From assembly GCA_015654475.1 (NCBI GenBank), contig JAATGV010000015.1, positions 1 to 33,075 on the forward strand: a stretch of DNA of 33,075 nucleotides. Direction: 5' to 3'. Made by a program: the position numbers and the translations under genes. Below, piece by piece: positions 18,723 to 28,577 of this stretch (positions are counted from its first letter, which is position 1; each line of letters begins with the position of its first letter). The notes beneath the pieces are model-generated. The model was given only the letters and a program-made list of their open reading frames with translations, made no database searches and was not told the origin of the DNA. This DNA comes from Actinomycetales bacterium (GTDB lineage: Bacteria > Actinomycetota > Actinomycetes > Actinomycetales > Microbacteriaceae).

Positions 18723-19589
18723 CTATTCTTTTTTCTTACCCTCTCGTTCAGCCGAGACGCTTGCGACTCGTTCGATATGCACGATGAGATAGAGCATCTC
18801 TTCGTTGGTCAGCAGGATCCCAGACTCCGCCTGGACATACGCTTCCACCTGTTTGGCGCATTGATACGAACGCGGATAGTTGGTGCGAGCGAAGTCAAAA
18901 AAAGAGGAATCCGCCTTCTCGAGCTGCGAATGACTCGCAAGACGCTGCATGAAGAACTTGACGTGCAGTACGAAACGCGCGTAATCGAGCGAGTTCTCGT
19001 CGAGATGCACACCCAAGAAGGTCTGCACTATAGAGATCACATGCTGCACCCGACGAAACAGAAGACCAGCGGTCTGATCTTGCCCATCGCGGGTGGCGTT
19101 AAGGATATGCATGGCAAGATACACAGACTCGTCTGCGGGTAGTTCCACGCCCAGTGATCGCTCGAGGACCTCTTGCATGACCTTCGCCGCCGCAAACTCA
19201 TCGGGATACATCACGCTCAGTTCCGGCATCACGACGCGCGGCAGCACCACCCCGTTTCCCATCCGTTCCAACACGAACGACACGTGGTCAAGCAATGCGA
19301 CGGGAAGGGACTTGCCAAGGCTACGCCCGAGCTGTGCCTCGACATCACTTACCGCTTGCGTCACCGCCACAACTGTCTCGTAGGGCAGCTTCGCGAGAAA
19401 CGACTCAATCTGGGATTGATCGATCCCGGAATCTAGAACATAGGTCTTCTCAACGAGCGCAATATCGAGGACGTTGCCCGGCTGTTTCTGAAACCCTATT
19501 CCTCGGCCCATAACAACGCGTTCCGGCCCCTCACCAAACGAAGCGAGAACGACATTGTTGTTGAAAACTTTCGACACCACTAGGGGCAT
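18723..19589 (-). CDS. licT: LicT/BglG-family transcription antiterminator
   Basis: An RNA-binding antiterminator controlled by PTS phosphorylation. The ATG at 19587-19589 gives 288 residues starting MPLVVSKVFNNNVV, which aligns with the start of the co-antiterminator (CAT) RNA-binding domain (about 1-56). An ATG seven codons earlier has a better GAGG site and may be the true start. PRD1 and PRD2 follow, with the expected regulatory histidines in DHVSFVLERM (H102), YLAMHILNA (H161), FVLHVKFF (H209) and YLIVHIERV (H271). It sits directly upstream of the RAT/terminator and bglF, so it controls this operon. I found no second RAT in front of licT itself. Confidence 0.93.
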   Translation of the reverse strand: MPLVVSKVFNNNVVLASFGEGPERVVMGRGIGFQKQPGNVLDIALVEKTYVLDSGIDQSQIESFLAKLPYETVVAVTQAVSDVEAQLGRSLGKSLPVALLDHVSFVLERMGNGVVLPRVVMPELSVMYPDEFAAAKVMQEVLERSLGVELPADESVYLAMHILNATRDGQDQTAGLLFRRVQHVISIVQTFLGVHLDENSLDYARFVLHVKFFMQRLASHSQLEKADSSFFDFARTNYPRSYQCAKQVEAYVQAESGILLTNEEMLYLIVHIERVASVSAEREGKKKE

Positions 19590-19687
19590 GGCGGCTGACC
19601 TGCCGGGCATCTCATCCTCGTATTGGGCCACCGCTCCATTATGGCATTCCCTATCTGTGATGTGTCGCCGCCATCGAAGCGGCCTGG

Positions 19688-20053
19688 CTAGAAGCTCACC
19701 CTCCACACGTATTCGGCTCCGGATGGACGAAACCAGCGCACAATGACGACGGTGCCTCGTGCCGGGTTCTGAGAACGGACGGAGAAGGGCATTGCTTGGC
19801 CCGGGAGGAGTCTGCACGGAGCGGTAGACGCGACAACCCCATCAACGGCGTCGAGCTCGAAGAGAGTGACCCCGCGTACTGATTCGTCACCAATGTGAAC
19901 GAGGCGGAACCACGGTGGTGTGGACCGATCGATGCTAAAGGGAATGCGGTAGGGCGTGTGGTCCTGCCCACAGACGTCTTCATTCTGCGTACGCTCGGCA
20001 GTCGCGACCGGCGGCCAGCCTGGCCCTAAGCACATATCGATGTCTTTAGTCAT
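19688..20053 (-). CDS. Hypothetical protein, 121 residues
   Basis: An ATG at 20051-20053 with GAGG at a short spacing opens a 121-residue frame. The sequence is not recognisable but looks protein-like: a mix of hydrophobic strands (FRLVHIGDESVRGVTLFEL, then GTVVIVRWFRP) with several prolines, and neither a signal peptide nor membrane segments. It may be a small beta-sandwich. It lies between proS and licT on the same strand, inside the accessory block. The stop is 98 bases before the licT start, so co-transcription with licT is possible. Whether it is a real gene is moderately certain. Confidence 0.5.
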   Translation of the reverse strand: MTKDIDMCLGPGWPPVATAERTQNEDVCGQDHTPYRIPFSIDRSTPPWFRLVHIGDESVRGVTLFELDAVDGVVASTAPCRLLPGQAMPFSVRSQNPARGTVVIVRWFRPSGAEYVWRVSF

Positions 20054-20190
20054 GCCTCAACGTTAGAAATAGCCGCTGACATGGTCTGCCGCACGACGTC
20101 GCAAGCAGCGTGAGTATGGAAAACTCGATTATGAGAGCGGGTTGTGAAGAACGAACCGGTATGCAGAATGGCCCCCGGCCAAACGACTCC

Positions 20191-21966
20191 TTAGCTCCGT
20201 AGCGCTACAACGGCATCGACAATCTCGCCAAGCGGCACACGATTCCGCGTGCCGGCTGCACGATCCCACAATTCGACGACACCATCGACAAGCCCTTTGC
20301 CAACCACGACCACAATGGGCACGCCGATGAGTTCTGCGTCGCCGAACTTCACGCCAGGAGACACCTTGACCCGATCGTCGAGCAACACATCGCATCCGCG
20401 CTTCTCAAACTCGCCAGCAAGGCGCTCCCCTTCGGAATACACCTGTTCGTCCTTACCGGTCGAGACAATGTGGATATCGAAAGGCGCCACCGACTGGGGC
20501 CAGACGAGGCCGCGATCATCGCGATGTGCCTCAGCGATAACCGCAATGATGCGGGTCACGCCGATGCCATATGAGCCCATCGTCACGGTGACGAGTTTGC
20601 CGTTCTCGTCAAGCACCTTCAGACCGAGAACATCGGCATACTTGCGACCGAGCTGGAACACGTGGCCGATCTCAATGCCGCGCGCCAGTTCGAGCGGGCC
20701 AGAACCGTCCGGTGCCTCGTCTCCAGCACGCACGTCGGCGATGTCCGCAATGCCGTCGGCAACAAAATCACGTTCGGCGACGAGACCGAGCACATGCCGC
20801 TCATTCTCGTTCGCGCCGGTGATCCACGACGTTCCCGCGACAACTCGCGGATCCACGAGATAGCGGATCCCAGTGACCGACTCCGCACCGAGCACAGCGC
20901 CGGCGGGCGACCACGGGCCGATGTAACCCTTGACGAGCCCAGGGTGTTTGGCAAAGTCGAGCTCAGTGGCCGGCTCGACCTCTGCGGGGCCGAAAGCCGC
21001 TTCTGCGCGCTTCAGGTCTACCTCACGGTCGCCGGGAAGTCCGACGACCACGAGCTCACGCCGCCCCCCCGGATGGATGAGGGCAAGAACCACGTTCTTC
21101 AACGTGTCGCCCGCAGTCCAAGCAATACCGTCTTCCCGAGGATGGCGATCGTTCACGAGCGCGACGAGCGTGTCGATTGTCGGAGTGTTCGGCGAATCGA
21201 ACACGACAGGGGCAGGCAGGCCCTCGATGGATATCGCCGGGGGGGCAGGAGTTGTGACAGCCTCGACATTGGCAGCGTATCCACCGGGCGACCGCACGAA
21301 AGTGTCTTCCCCGATGGGAGACGGAGCCAGGAACTCTTCAGAACGAGAACCGCCCATCGCACCGGCGTCGGCCTTGACGATGACGAACTCGATGCCGAGG
21401 CGAGCGAAGATACGCTCGTACGCATCTCGCATGGCCTGATACGAAATGCCAAGACCTTCGTCATCTATGTCGAACGAATAGGCGTCTTTCATGGTGAACT
21501 CGCGACCGCGCAGAATTCCTGCCCGCGGCCGGGCCTCATCACGATACTTGTCTTGAATCTGGTAAATCGACAATGGCAGGTCTTTATACGAGTTGTAGAG
21601 ATCTTTGACGAGCAGGGTAAACACCTCCTCGTGTGTCGGCGCGAGCAGATAGTCGGCGTCTTTGCGGTCGTGGAGGCGAAAGAGGTTGTCACCATATTCC
21701 GTCCATCGTCCGGAAATCTCGTACGGCTCCCGTGGCAGGAGCGCCGGGAAATGAACTTCTTGAGAACCCGCACGCTCCATCTCTTCGCGGATGATGGCCT
21801 CAACACGCGCCTTGACCCTCAGGCCGAGCGGAAGCCAGGCGAAGATTCCTGGGGCCTGACGGCGCACATATCCTGCGCGCACGAGCAGCTTATGGCTTTC
21901 GACCTCGGCATCGGCCGGATCTTCACGGAGGGTACGGACAAACAGGTGAGACATACGTGTAGGCAC
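20191..21966 (-). CDS. proS: Prolyl-tRNA synthetase
   Basis: A class II aminoacyl-tRNA synthetase that charges tRNA-Pro. About 591 residues from the GTG at 21964-21966 ([22 protein letters not shown]), which matches the usual N-terminus of the bacterial form; an ATG four codons later is an alternative. The N-terminal catalytic core has motif 1 and motif 2 ([25 protein letters not shown]). The editing insertion domain lies in the middle (about 220-400), followed by motif 3 ([12 protein letters not shown]) and a C-terminal anticodon-binding domain ([14 protein letters not shown]...). The length fits the long bacterial type with editing. In related genomes rimP-nusA follows; here the accessory block intervenes. 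Confidence 0.95.
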   Translation of the reverse strand: MPTRMSHLFVRTLREDPADAEVESHKLLVRAGYVRRQAPGIFAWLPLGLRVKARVEAIIREEMERAGSQEVHFPALLPREPYEISGRWTEYGDNLFRLHDRKDADYLLAPTHEEVFTLLVKDLYNSYKDLPLSIYQIQDKYRDEARPRAGILRGREFTMKDAYSFDIDDEGLGISYQAMRDAYERIFARLGIEFVIVKADAGAMGGSRSEEFLAPSPIGEDTFVRSPGGYAANVEAVTTPAPPAISIEGLPAPVVFDSPNTPTIDTLVALVNDRHPREDGIAWTAGDTLKNVVLALIHPGGRRELVVVGLPGDREVDLKRAEAAFGPAEVEPATELDFAKHPGLVKGYIGPWSPAGAVLGAESVTGIRYLVDPRVVAGTSWITGANENERHVLGLVAERDFVADGIADIADVRAGDEAPDGSGPLELARGIEIGHVFQLGRKYADVLGLKVLDENGKLVTVTMGSYGIGVTRIIAVIAEAHRDDRGLVWPQSVAPFDIHIVSTGKDEQVYSEGERLAGEFEKRGCDVLLDDRVKVSPGVKFGDAELIGVPIVVVVGKGLVDGVVELWDRAAGTRNRVPLGEIVDAVVALRS

Positions 21967-22021
21967 GCCTCCCAGCTTACCGGCCAGGCAGATGCCTCCA
22001 CGAAGGCGATGCGCGGGACGA

Positions 22022-22411
22022 CTAGAGAAATCTCTTATCCGGCGATACGTCGGCATCGGGATCGGGCCCAGGGCCACGAATGAAAAATGCAACGACCGCA
22101 AAATAGATCGCGATGGCGAAAAACACGATCACCCAGACAAAGGAGGAGACCGCGAACGCCAGGAACGGGTTTGTCACCACTGCGATGACGACGAAACCAG
22201 ATGCGACTGCACTGTGTCGTTCGCGAAACATCATCACCGCGTCGAATATGGCGGTGGCGAAAACCAGGAAAGCGAGAATGCGCACAAACCCAAGGCTGAC
22301 GTCCGCGAAGACGAGAGCAAGCGCGAAGGCTGTCGCGGCGATGGCTGCAATGACGGAAAACGGCCCGAACCCACGCATCCCCGGGGTTGGCGCCCGCACT
22401 TCATCGACCAT
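22022..22411 (-). CDS. Small four-helix membrane protein next to proS
   Basis: About 129 residues from an ATG at 22409-22411 with AAAGGTGG eight bases upstream; a GTG at 22450 would add 13 residues. Four hydrophobic segments (about residues 18-36, 42-58, 72-90 and 92-112) are followed by a short polar tail rich in Asp and Pro. No motif is recognised. It lies between the acyl-CoA-dehydrogenase-like gene and proS on the same strand. Its open frame ends 55 bases before the proS start, so it may be co-transcribed. No function is assigned. Confidence 0.65.
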   Translation of the reverse strand: MVDEVRAPTPGMRGFGPFSVIAAIAATAFALALVFADVSLGFVRILAFLVFATAIFDAVMMFRERHSAVASGFVVIAVVTNPFLAFAVSSFVWVIVFFAIAIYFAVVAFFIRGPGPDPDADVSPDKRFL

Positions 22412-22526
22412 ATCGAAGTCCACCTTTGCCGCTTGCGCGCGCCGTGTCACGCTGCATCTAAAAGCTCATTCTATCCGCCGCGATTTTCCCCGTGCTTGGA
22501 ACATGATGTGCCCGCTCAGCTGAAGT

Positions 22527-23705
22527 TCAGCCCTTGGATGCGTCAGCTTCAAGTCGCGTGATCGGGCCGAGCAAGCTGCCCGCGATGGTTTCGATCGCCT
22601 TGTCGTTCGATGACGGATGAAAGCCGCCGGCACGCACATCGCGAGACAGGCGCGACAGCTCGGATTTTGTGAAGAAGGCTGCACCGCCGGCAACGGCGAG
22701 CGCCTCCTCCACGACCGTTGTAGCTGCACGAACAGCGAGCGTCTTCGCTGCAACGAGCGGCCGGAACCACCCGAACCCCTTGTCCTGCCGGGCGCCGAAC
22801 TGATCCGAGACCAGGGCCACGTGGGCGCTTGCCCCGTCGAGCGCAAGCGCAGCCTCACCGATCCGCCGCCGGATCAGCGGGTCATCGGCCTTGCGCGGGG
22901 TATTTTTGCGCGGTGTGGCCGAGGCCTCTATCGCAAGCTCAAGCGCCCGATCGGCGATGCCCAGATATACGTCGGCGATGAGCAATTCGAATGCCCCGAA
23001 AATGCCGATGCGGAGTGGATCGGCGGATGGCTGTGCAGGAAGGATGGCTGCGACCGCATCCTTGGCGATAAGAGCGCCGTCGAGCCGAGTGGATTGCGAC
23101 TGTGTGGCACGCATTCCAAGAGTGTCCCAATCGTCGAGCGCCGTGACGCCCGGGGTCTTTTCGACAAACCCGAAGACAAGATCGTTCGTGCCGTCGATGC
23201 GCGCGTGCAACCCGAGACGCGTCCACGCCGGGGTCGCGGTGGTGAAAATCTTGAGGCCGCTGAGCGTATAGCCGCCATCCTCCGTAGGCTTCGCAACGGT
23301 CTTCGAGTCGAAGAGCACATCCTCGTTTCCCGGCTCGGAGATGCCGAAGGCGAAAACCTCGCCAGCGACCGCGGAACGGAGCACCGCCTCGAGGCTGCGA
23401 TCGCCAGCATCCCAGAGGCGCCGAGCCACCGAGACCCAGATCTGGTGCATGTTGACCGAAAGTGCCGTGGCAGGAGCAGCCGCCGCGAGCCGGCGTTGAG
23501 CCGCACCGAGTTCGGCGAAGCTCAGGTCGAGGCCACCCAATTCGCTCGGCACACCGGCACGCAAATAGCCGATCTGGTCGAGCTGTTCGAAGTCTGCGTA
23601 GGGGAAGCCCGAAGTCGCATCGAACTCCGGCGCTCGCGACCGAAAAGTCTCGAGCAGTTCATCCGTCAGCAACTCGTCCACCCGTATGTGGTCCGTCATC
23701 CTCAT
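22527..23705 (-). CDS. Acyl-CoA-dehydrogenase-like flavoprotein
   Basis: A 392-residue protein from the ATG at 23703-23705 with AGGA six bases upstream; the second ATG, two codons later, is also possible. Domain order follows the acyl-CoA dehydrogenase fold. There is an N-terminal helical domain (LGGLDLSFAELGAAQRRLAA), then a middle beta domain with FAFGISEPGNED and LSGLKIFTTATPAW. The C-terminal helical domain includes VAGGAAFFTKSELSRLSRD followed by RAGGFHPSSND. The C-terminus resembles the acyl-CoA_dh_2 type found in FAD/FMN-dependent oxidases and DszC-like monooxygenases. Dehydrogenation of an acyl-CoA is therefore not certain, and the catalytic base cannot be placed with confidence. It sits between ispG and proS as an insertion in a housekeeping cluster. 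Confidence 0.85.
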   Translation of the reverse strand: MRMTDHIRVDELLTDELLETFRSRAPEFDATSGFPYADFEQLDQIGYLRAGVPSELGGLDLSFAELGAAQRRLAAAAPATALSVNMHQIWVSVARRLWDAGDRSLEAVLRSAVAGEVFAFGISEPGNEDVLFDSKTVAKPTEDGGYTLSGLKIFTTATPAWTRLGLHARIDGTNDLVFGFVEKTPGVTALDDWDTLGMRATQSQSTRLDGALIAKDAVAAILPAQPSADPLRIGIFGAFELLIADVYLGIADRALELAIEASATPRKNTPRKADDPLIRRRIGEAALALDGASAHVALVSDQFGARQDKGFGWFRPLVAAKTLAVRAATTVVEEALAVAGGAAFFTKSELSRLSRDVRAGGFHPSSNDKAIETIAGSLLGPITRLEADASKG

Positions 23706-23811
23706 CTCGCTTCCTGCACACCTGGCGCCCGAGTGGGCGCGCACAAGGCACACTTAAAAACCAACCGGTGCCGATTCGTGCGCCTCGCAACCGGCATCCG
23801 TCCACACCAAA

Positions 23812-24963
23812 CTAAGCTGTAACGACCTGCACTCCGCCGATTGCCCCGGCGGGCATATCGGCCGCGATCCGATTGGCCTCTTCGATCAAGGTGGCCACGA
23901 TCTCGGACTCGGGCACAGTCTTGACGACCTGGCCTTTGACAAAAATCTGTCCCTTGCCATTGCCGGAAGCCACACCAAGGTCGGCTTCACGTGCCTCACC
24001 CGGTCCGTTCACAACGCATCCCATCACAGCGACCCTGAGCGGAACCGTCATGCCCTCCAGCCCTGCGGTGACCTCGTTGGCGAGCGTGTATACGTCGACC
24101 TGTGCCCGCCCGCACGACGGGCACGAAACGATCTCCAGCTTGCGCTCGCGCAAGTTGAGCGACTCCAGAATTTTGAGCCCGACCTTGACCTCCTCGACGG
24201 GAGGTGCCGACAACGACACGCGGATGGTGTCTCCGATGCCCTCGGAAAGCAGAATGCCGAACGCAGTTGCGCTCTTGATGGTGCCCTGGAACGCGGGCCC
24301 CGCCTCCGTGACGCCGAGGTGCAGCGGCCAGTCTCCGCGCTCGGCAAGCAGGCGATACGCCTGGACCATCACAATAGGGTCGTTGTGCTTGACTGAGATC
24401 TTGAAGTCATGGAAATCGTGCTCTTCGAACAGGCTTGCCTCCCACACAGCAGACTCGACAAGAGCCTCCGGGGTTGCTTTGCCATATTTTTGCAGCAGTC
24501 TCGGATCGAGCGACCCGGCGTTGACACCGATACGAATCGAGACCTCGGCGTCTTTAGCGGCCTTGGCAATCTCTTTGATCTGGTCGTCGAACTTTCGGAT
24601 GTTGCCTGGGTTGACTCGCACCGCAGCACAGCCGGCGTCGATGGCCGCGAACACATACTTCGGCTGGAAGTGAATGTCCGCAATGACGGGGATCTGGCTC
24701 TTTTTCGCGATGATCGGCAACGCGTCAGCATCATCCTGGCTTGGCACGGCGACCCGCACGATGTCACAGCCGGTTGCAGTCAGCTCGGCAATCTGTTGCA
24801 GCGTAGCGTTGATATCGGTTGTCGGAGTGGTTGTCATCGATTGAACGCTGACCGGGTGCTCGCTGCCGACCATGACCGAACCGACTTTGATCTGCCGCGT
24901 CTTACGTCGAGGGGCCAAGACCTTCGGGGCCGCCCCGGGCATCCCCAGATTCACTGCTGGCAC
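23812..24963 (-). CDS. ispG: 4-hydroxy-3-methylbut-2-en-1-yl diphosphate synthase (flavodoxin)
   Basis: A [4Fe-4S] enzyme of the MEP isoprenoid pathway that converts MEcPP to HMBPP. The GTG start at 24961-24963 has GAGGAAG seven bases upstream and gives 383 residues. The TIM-barrel domain begins with [13 protein letters not shown] and contains ADIHF and RVNPGN. The C-terminal cluster-binding domain has CPSC (C281, C284) and GCVVNGPGE (C316). Its pathway partner dxr lies two genes upstream, with the M50 protease between them, a standard actinobacterial arrangement. Confidence 0.96.
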   Translation of the reverse strand: MPAVNLGMPGAAPKVLAPRRKTRQIKVGSVMVGSEHPVSVQSMTTTPTTDINATLQQIAELTATGCDIVRVAVPSQDDADALPIIAKKSQIPVIADIHFQPKYVFAAIDAGCAAVRVNPGNIRKFDDQIKEIAKAAKDAEVSIRIGVNAGSLDPRLLQKYGKATPEALVESAVWEASLFEEHDFHDFKISVKHNDPIVMVQAYRLLAERGDWPLHLGVTEAGPAFQGTIKSATAFGILLSEGIGDTIRVSLSAPPVEEVKVGLKILESLNLRERKLEIVSCPSCGRAQVDVYTLANEVTAGLEGMTVPLRVAVMGCVVNGPGEAREADLGVASGNGKGQIFVKGQVVKTVPESEIVATLIEEANRIAADMPAGAIGGVQVVTA

Positions 24964-25111
24964 AGACGTACTTCCTCACTACGGGCGTGGCCCGCAACTA
25001 TTGTTCCGCCGACAAGTCTAGATCGGGTAGACAAAATTTGACCCGCTGGTTTACCGAGAGTACTTGGATTCGACAGTAGCCGGGCATGTCGGCCGCTCCC
25101 GGTCACCTGAC

Positions 25112-26515
25112 TCAGCCGAAGATCGCAATCGGGTCGAACAGATCGGCGACAATGAGTATCCCGCCGACGACGAGTAGCACCACGGTGACGGCGGTGGTCA
25201 GCGGAAGCAGTTTCGACGCGTCGAAGGGCCCAGGATCCGGCTTGCGTCGTGACTTTGCCCATCCGCGTCGGATGCTCTCCCAGATCGCACCTGCCGCGTG
25301 TCCACCATCAAGGGGAAGCAGAGGGATCAGGTTGAACAGCGCAAGCGAAACGTTGAGCGCACCGATCAGGCCGAATATGCTCGCCCACTTCGCGTTGTCG
25401 GGAAGCGCGTCGCTCGCGGCGATCTCACCTGCAGCCCTGCCGACACCGACGACGCTGATCGGGCTGTCTGCGGCCCGTTCCTGGCTGGAGAAGAGCGATT
25501 GAACAACGCCGACCACTTTCTGCGGAAGCGACACGATCGCACCAACGACCTGTCCCGCATAGCTCCACGTGGTCGTGAGCACCTGAGAGAGAGGTTGGGG
25601 CACAAGGGTGCTTGCCGGGCCGATACCGACGAAACCGACTGTCTGCGTCACAGCGTTTCCGTCGGCATCTGAAACGACGTTTCCTTCCGCATCTGTGACG
25701 TAGCGTTCAGCGGCCGTCGGCACGACGTTGAGAGTGATTTGCTCGCCCCCGCGTTCGACGACGAAGGTCATTGAGGTTCCGGCTTTGGGCTGGATGAGGG
25801 CGGCCACCTGGTTCCAGTCGTCGATCGCCGTACCGTTGATGCTGATAATCGTGTCTCCGGTCTTCAAGCCGGCCTTGGCGCCAGGCGATGGCGTGTCGGT
25901 CGACTCGCACGTCTGACGTTCACTCGTTGCGGGCAACACGCACTGTGAGACACTGCCAAGCGATGTGGTGAGTTGGGCCGTACCGAAACCCATCAATACG
26001 ATGCCGAAGAACACCAACGCCAAGACGATGTTGGCGCTGATACCGCCGAGCATCACGACAAGTCTCTTCCACACGGCCGCTCGGTAGAACGCACGGTGCT
26101 CTTCACCGGGAGCGAGCTCGTCATCGCCCTCGATCTGGGCCTGGGCCTCGGCGGCCGCTCTGGCGAAGTAGCGCTGTCTATCTGTATCGAGGTCGCCGAG
26201 TTCGGAGTCACCCGCGAGAATGGGTGGCTCGGTGGAGGCCTCGGGCAATTCGTTGACGCCGGCGGCGGGAGTTGGGTACATGCCGGCAATTGAGCAGAAG
26301 CCGCCAAGAGGGATGGCTTTAAGGCCGTATTCGGTCTCGCCACGCTTCGTCGACCAGAGCGTCGGCCCGAAACCGATGAAGTATTTGGTGACTTTGATGC
26401 CGAAGGCTTTTGCGGCAATAAGGTGGCCCAATTCGTGTATGCCAACGGACAGCGCAATGCCTACGACGATCACCAGGACGCCGAGCACAAACATAAGGAC
26501 AGTATCCATGGGCAT
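25112..26515 (-). CDS. M50 site-2 metalloprotease, RseP/RIP type
   Basis: A membrane zinc protease that cleaves substrates within the membrane, such as anti-sigma factors; in actinobacteria the gene sits between dxr and ispG. Of 467 residues, the zinc motif HELGH is at residues 27-31 in the first membrane segment. A PDZ domain in the centre contains GLKTGDTIISINGTAIDDW. The second active-site segment near the C-terminus is FNLIPLLPLDGGHAAG, in which the Asp is the third zinc ligand. Two possible ATG starts lie two codons apart (26515 and 26509). An unusual stretch after the first membrane segment (about residues 75-130) is acidic, and a second membrane segment follows. Substrate unknown. Confidence 0.92.
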   Translation of the reverse strand: MPMDTVLMFVLGVLVIVVGIALSVGIHELGHLIAAKAFGIKVTKYFIGFGPTLWSTKRGETEYGLKAIPLGGFCSIAGMYPTPAAGVNELPEASTEPPILAGDSELGDLDTDRQRYFARAAAEAQAQIEGDDELAPGEEHRAFYRAAVWKRLVVMLGGISANIVLALVFFGIVLMGFGTAQLTTSLGSVSQCVLPATSERQTCESTDTPSPGAKAGLKTGDTIISINGTAIDDWNQVAALIQPKAGTSMTFVVERGGEQITLNVVPTAAERYVTDAEGNVVSDADGNAVTQTVGFVGIGPASTLVPQPLSQVLTTTWSYAGQVVGAIVSLPQKVVGVVQSLFSSQERAADSPISVVGVGRAAGEIAASDALPDNAKWASIFGLIGALNVSLALFNLIPLLPLDGGHAAGAIWESIRRGWAKSRRKPDPGPFDASKLLPLTTAVTVVLLVVGGILIVADLFDPIAIFG

Positions 26516-26614
26516 CAGACTATCTGAGAGCGGCAGGGAGACAGCCTAACGCAGCCTCAACGACAGGTGTGTGCGGTCACCGACGCCGACCCGCCCGATC
26601 CGCGCTGCTTCTGC

Positions 26615-27784
26615 TTAAATACGGGCGACCAGTTCGTCGGCTCGCCGACGTGCCCAACGCTCCGCTTCGAAGACCGCCTCAAGAGTGAGACCGTCACCGT
26701 GCTCGCTGCCCGGCATGCCGATCGTATCCACGTAGTTGTCTACGACACGTTGAATCGTGTCCACGATATCGAGGAAACCGATGCGGCCGGCATGGAACGC
26801 TTCGACAGCTTGCTCGTTTGCGGCGTTGTACACGGCTGGCAGTGTCCCATCGTTCTCTCCGACGAAGCGCGCGAGCGTCACGGCAGGAAAGGCCTCGTCA
26901 TCCAGCGGTTCGAAAACCCACTCACGCGCCTTCGTCCAGTCGATCGGTTCGACAGAGTCCGGAACACGGTTCGGCCAGTCGAGGCTCAGGGCGATAGGAA
27001 GCCGCATATCGGGAACAGACACCTGAGCGATGGTCGAACCATCGATGAACTCGACCATCGAGTGCACGTAGGACTGCGGATGCACGACGACGTCGATCCG
27101 GTCGAAGGGCACATCGAAGAGCAGATGAGCCTCGATCACTTCCAAGCCCTTGTTCACCAGGGTTGCGGAGTTGGTCGTCACCATGCGACCCATATTCCAG
27201 GTGGGATGGTTGAGAGCCTGCTGCGGGGTCACATCGAGAAGCTGGTCTCGGGTCATCCCGCGGAACGGCCCCCCTGAAGTCGTCACGATAAGGCGCCGGA
27301 CCTCGGATCCAGCGCCCGCCCGAAGAGCTTGCGCGATGGCTGAATGCTCGGAATCTACGGGGACGATTTGGCCCGATCGCGCGGCCGCTTTGACAAGAGG
27401 GCCGCCGACAATCAGGCTCTCCTTGTCTGCAAGGGCAAGCGTCCTGCCCGCCTTCAGCGCCGCGAGCGTTGGCCTGAGGCCCACCGAGCCCGTAATACCG
27501 TTGAGCACGACATCGGCATCGACCGAGACGACCAGCTCTTCTGCTGCATCATCTCCCGTATACACTCGCCGACCAAGTCGCTGCACATCGGAGGCGGCGG
27601 CCGAATCGAGAATCGCGACGTCGTTGACGCCAAGCAGGTCTGCCTGGGCACGAAGCCGCTCGCTTTGCCTTGCGGCAGAAAGTCCAACCACTTCGAACCG
27701 ATCGCGATTCTTTGTGATGAGATCTATCGCCTGGGTCCCGATGGATCCTGTCGATCCCAGAACGACGATTCGCTGCATCACCAT
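26615..27784 (-). CDS. dxr: 1-deoxy-D-xylulose-5-phosphate reductoisomerase
   Basis: An NADPH-dependent enzyme that makes MEP, the first committed step of the MEP pathway. About 389 residues from the ATG at 27782-27784, with GAGAGG just upstream; the next GTG and ATG codons are also plausible. The NADPH-binding motif GSTGSIG is at residues 10-16. The metal/substrate residues are in PVDSEHSAIAQAL, with TSGGPFRG and HPTWNMG following, and VVHPQSYVHSMVEF lies in the central domain. It heads the dxr-protease-ispG group and is isolated from the upstream PTS operon by a strong terminator. Confidence 0.96.
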   Translation of the reverse strand: MVMQRIVVLGSTGSIGTQAIDLITKNRDRFEVVGLSAARQSERLRAQADLLGVNDVAILDSAAASDVQRLGRRVYTGDDAAEELVVSVDADVVLNGITGSVGLRPTLAALKAGRTLALADKESLIVGGPLVKAAARSGQIVPVDSEHSAIAQALRAGAGSEVRRLIVTTSGGPFRGMTRDQLLDVTPQQALNHPTWNMGRMVTTNSATLVNKGLEVIEAHLLFDVPFDRIDVVVHPQSYVHSMVEFIDGSTIAQVSVPDMRLPIALSLDWPNRVPDSVEPIDWTKAREWVFEPLDDEAFPAVTLARFVGENDGTLPAVYNAANEQAVEAFHAGRIGFLDIVDTIQRVVDNYVDTIGMPGSEHGDGLTLEAVFEAERWARRRADELVARI

Positions 27785-27944
27785 AGTCCTCTCATTACCC
27801 CCCGACAACATTACGCCGCGATTGCCAAGACCAACATCACATTATGGCCGTTGACCACGATGATTTGAGCCTGTTGGGGAGTCTCCCACGCTTGACGCAC
27901 GCGCGTTGAGTAACTATAGACCCTCCGAATGCAAACCATAGAAA

Positions 27945-27989
27945 AGCACAGGCGTTGCGCCAAGTTCTCGTTGACGCAACGCCTGTGCT
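27945..27989 (-). terminator. Strong intrinsic terminator after the PTS/aldolase operon
   Basis: A perfect 15-bp stem, AGCACAGGCGTTGCG (27945-27959) with CGCAACGCCTGTGCT (27975-27989) around a 15-base loop. On the minus strand it is followed by TTTTC. It lies 33 bases past the end of the YjbQ gene and upstream of dxr, so it ends the sugar operon. A smaller palindrome (cgggca-a-tgcccg, 27993-28005) precedes it. Confidence 0.88.
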
Positions 27990-28022
27990 GCTCGGGCAAT
28001 GCCCGGGCTTCTGGATTCCTCG

Positions 28023-28556
28023 CTATTCGCCGATGATGGTCACCAGGCAGTGTCGATTTCGCGAACGCGTGTGGTCCCAATCCACGAAATAGATGTAGCC
28101 CACCTGGCCGATCTGCAGTTCCGAGTCCTTCAACACGAACGTTTCACTCGACCCGATGAGGGTGCCGCGCAAGTGGGCATCGGTGTTGAGCAGGGACCGC
28201 CGATCGGGAACCAGGACTGTGCCCTCTGTAGCGGTCGCATCCTTGGGAACCTCTTCGCCAAACTCTGTGTGCTCCGGCCCCGGATGGTAGTACTGGCCTT
28301 CGGTAGTTGTGCGGGGGATCACCTTTTCCAGGACGTTGTTCAGGTCGACTTGCAGGTACTCGTCGCCACTGTAATTGCGATCATGTGAGTATTCTTCGAA
28401 GAACACTGAGCAGGTTGTGTGTGGCGAGACGACGGCGACGATACCATTGGCGATTCCGCTTTCGCTCACCACCCTCCGAACCTCGTCGGTGATTTCGTGG
28501 TACGACGGTCGGTTACCGTTCGAGGTCACGACAAGAGTGTCATGGTAGACGGCCAT
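28023..28556 (-). CDS. YjbQ/UPF0047-family protein
   Basis: A 177-residue protein starting at ATG 28554-28556 with AAGGAAAG upstream. It shows the conserved YjbQ elements: SPHTTCSVFFEEY (residues 44-56) with its putative metal-binding His46, a second His in EHTEFG (H96), and the C-terminal block DAHLRGTLIGSSETF leading into LQIGQVGYIYFVDWDHTRSR. Members of this family have been linked to a weak thiamine-phosphate synthase activity; their true role is unclear. At 177 residues it is longer than the typical 130-140, with an insertion around residues 57-105. It is the last gene of the PTS/aldolase/TIM operon, 21 bases after the TIM-like gene, so a role in that sugar-phosphate pathway is more likely than thiamine synthesis. 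That is inference. Confidence 0.85.
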   Translation of the reverse strand: MAVYHDTLVVTSNGNRPSYHEITDEVRRVVSESGIANGIVAVVSPHTTCSVFFEEYSHDRNYSGDEYLQVDLNNVLEKVIPRTTTEGQYYHPGPEHTEFGEEVPKDATATEGTVLVPDRRSLLNTDAHLRGTLIGSSETFVLKDSELQIGQVGYIYFVDWDHTRSRNRHCLVTIIGE

Positions 28557-28577
28557 GAGTGCTTTCCTTCTTTCCTT

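Noticed and set aside
20054-20190. Possible tRNA or terminator after proS
   Set aside because: No cloverleaf or T-loop sequence is seen, and the only inverted repeat (TGGCC/GGCCA) is short and lacks a U-run.
20662-22083. A long plus-strand open frame opposite proS
   Set aside because: Antisense shadow of ProRS, produced by high-GC codon bias.
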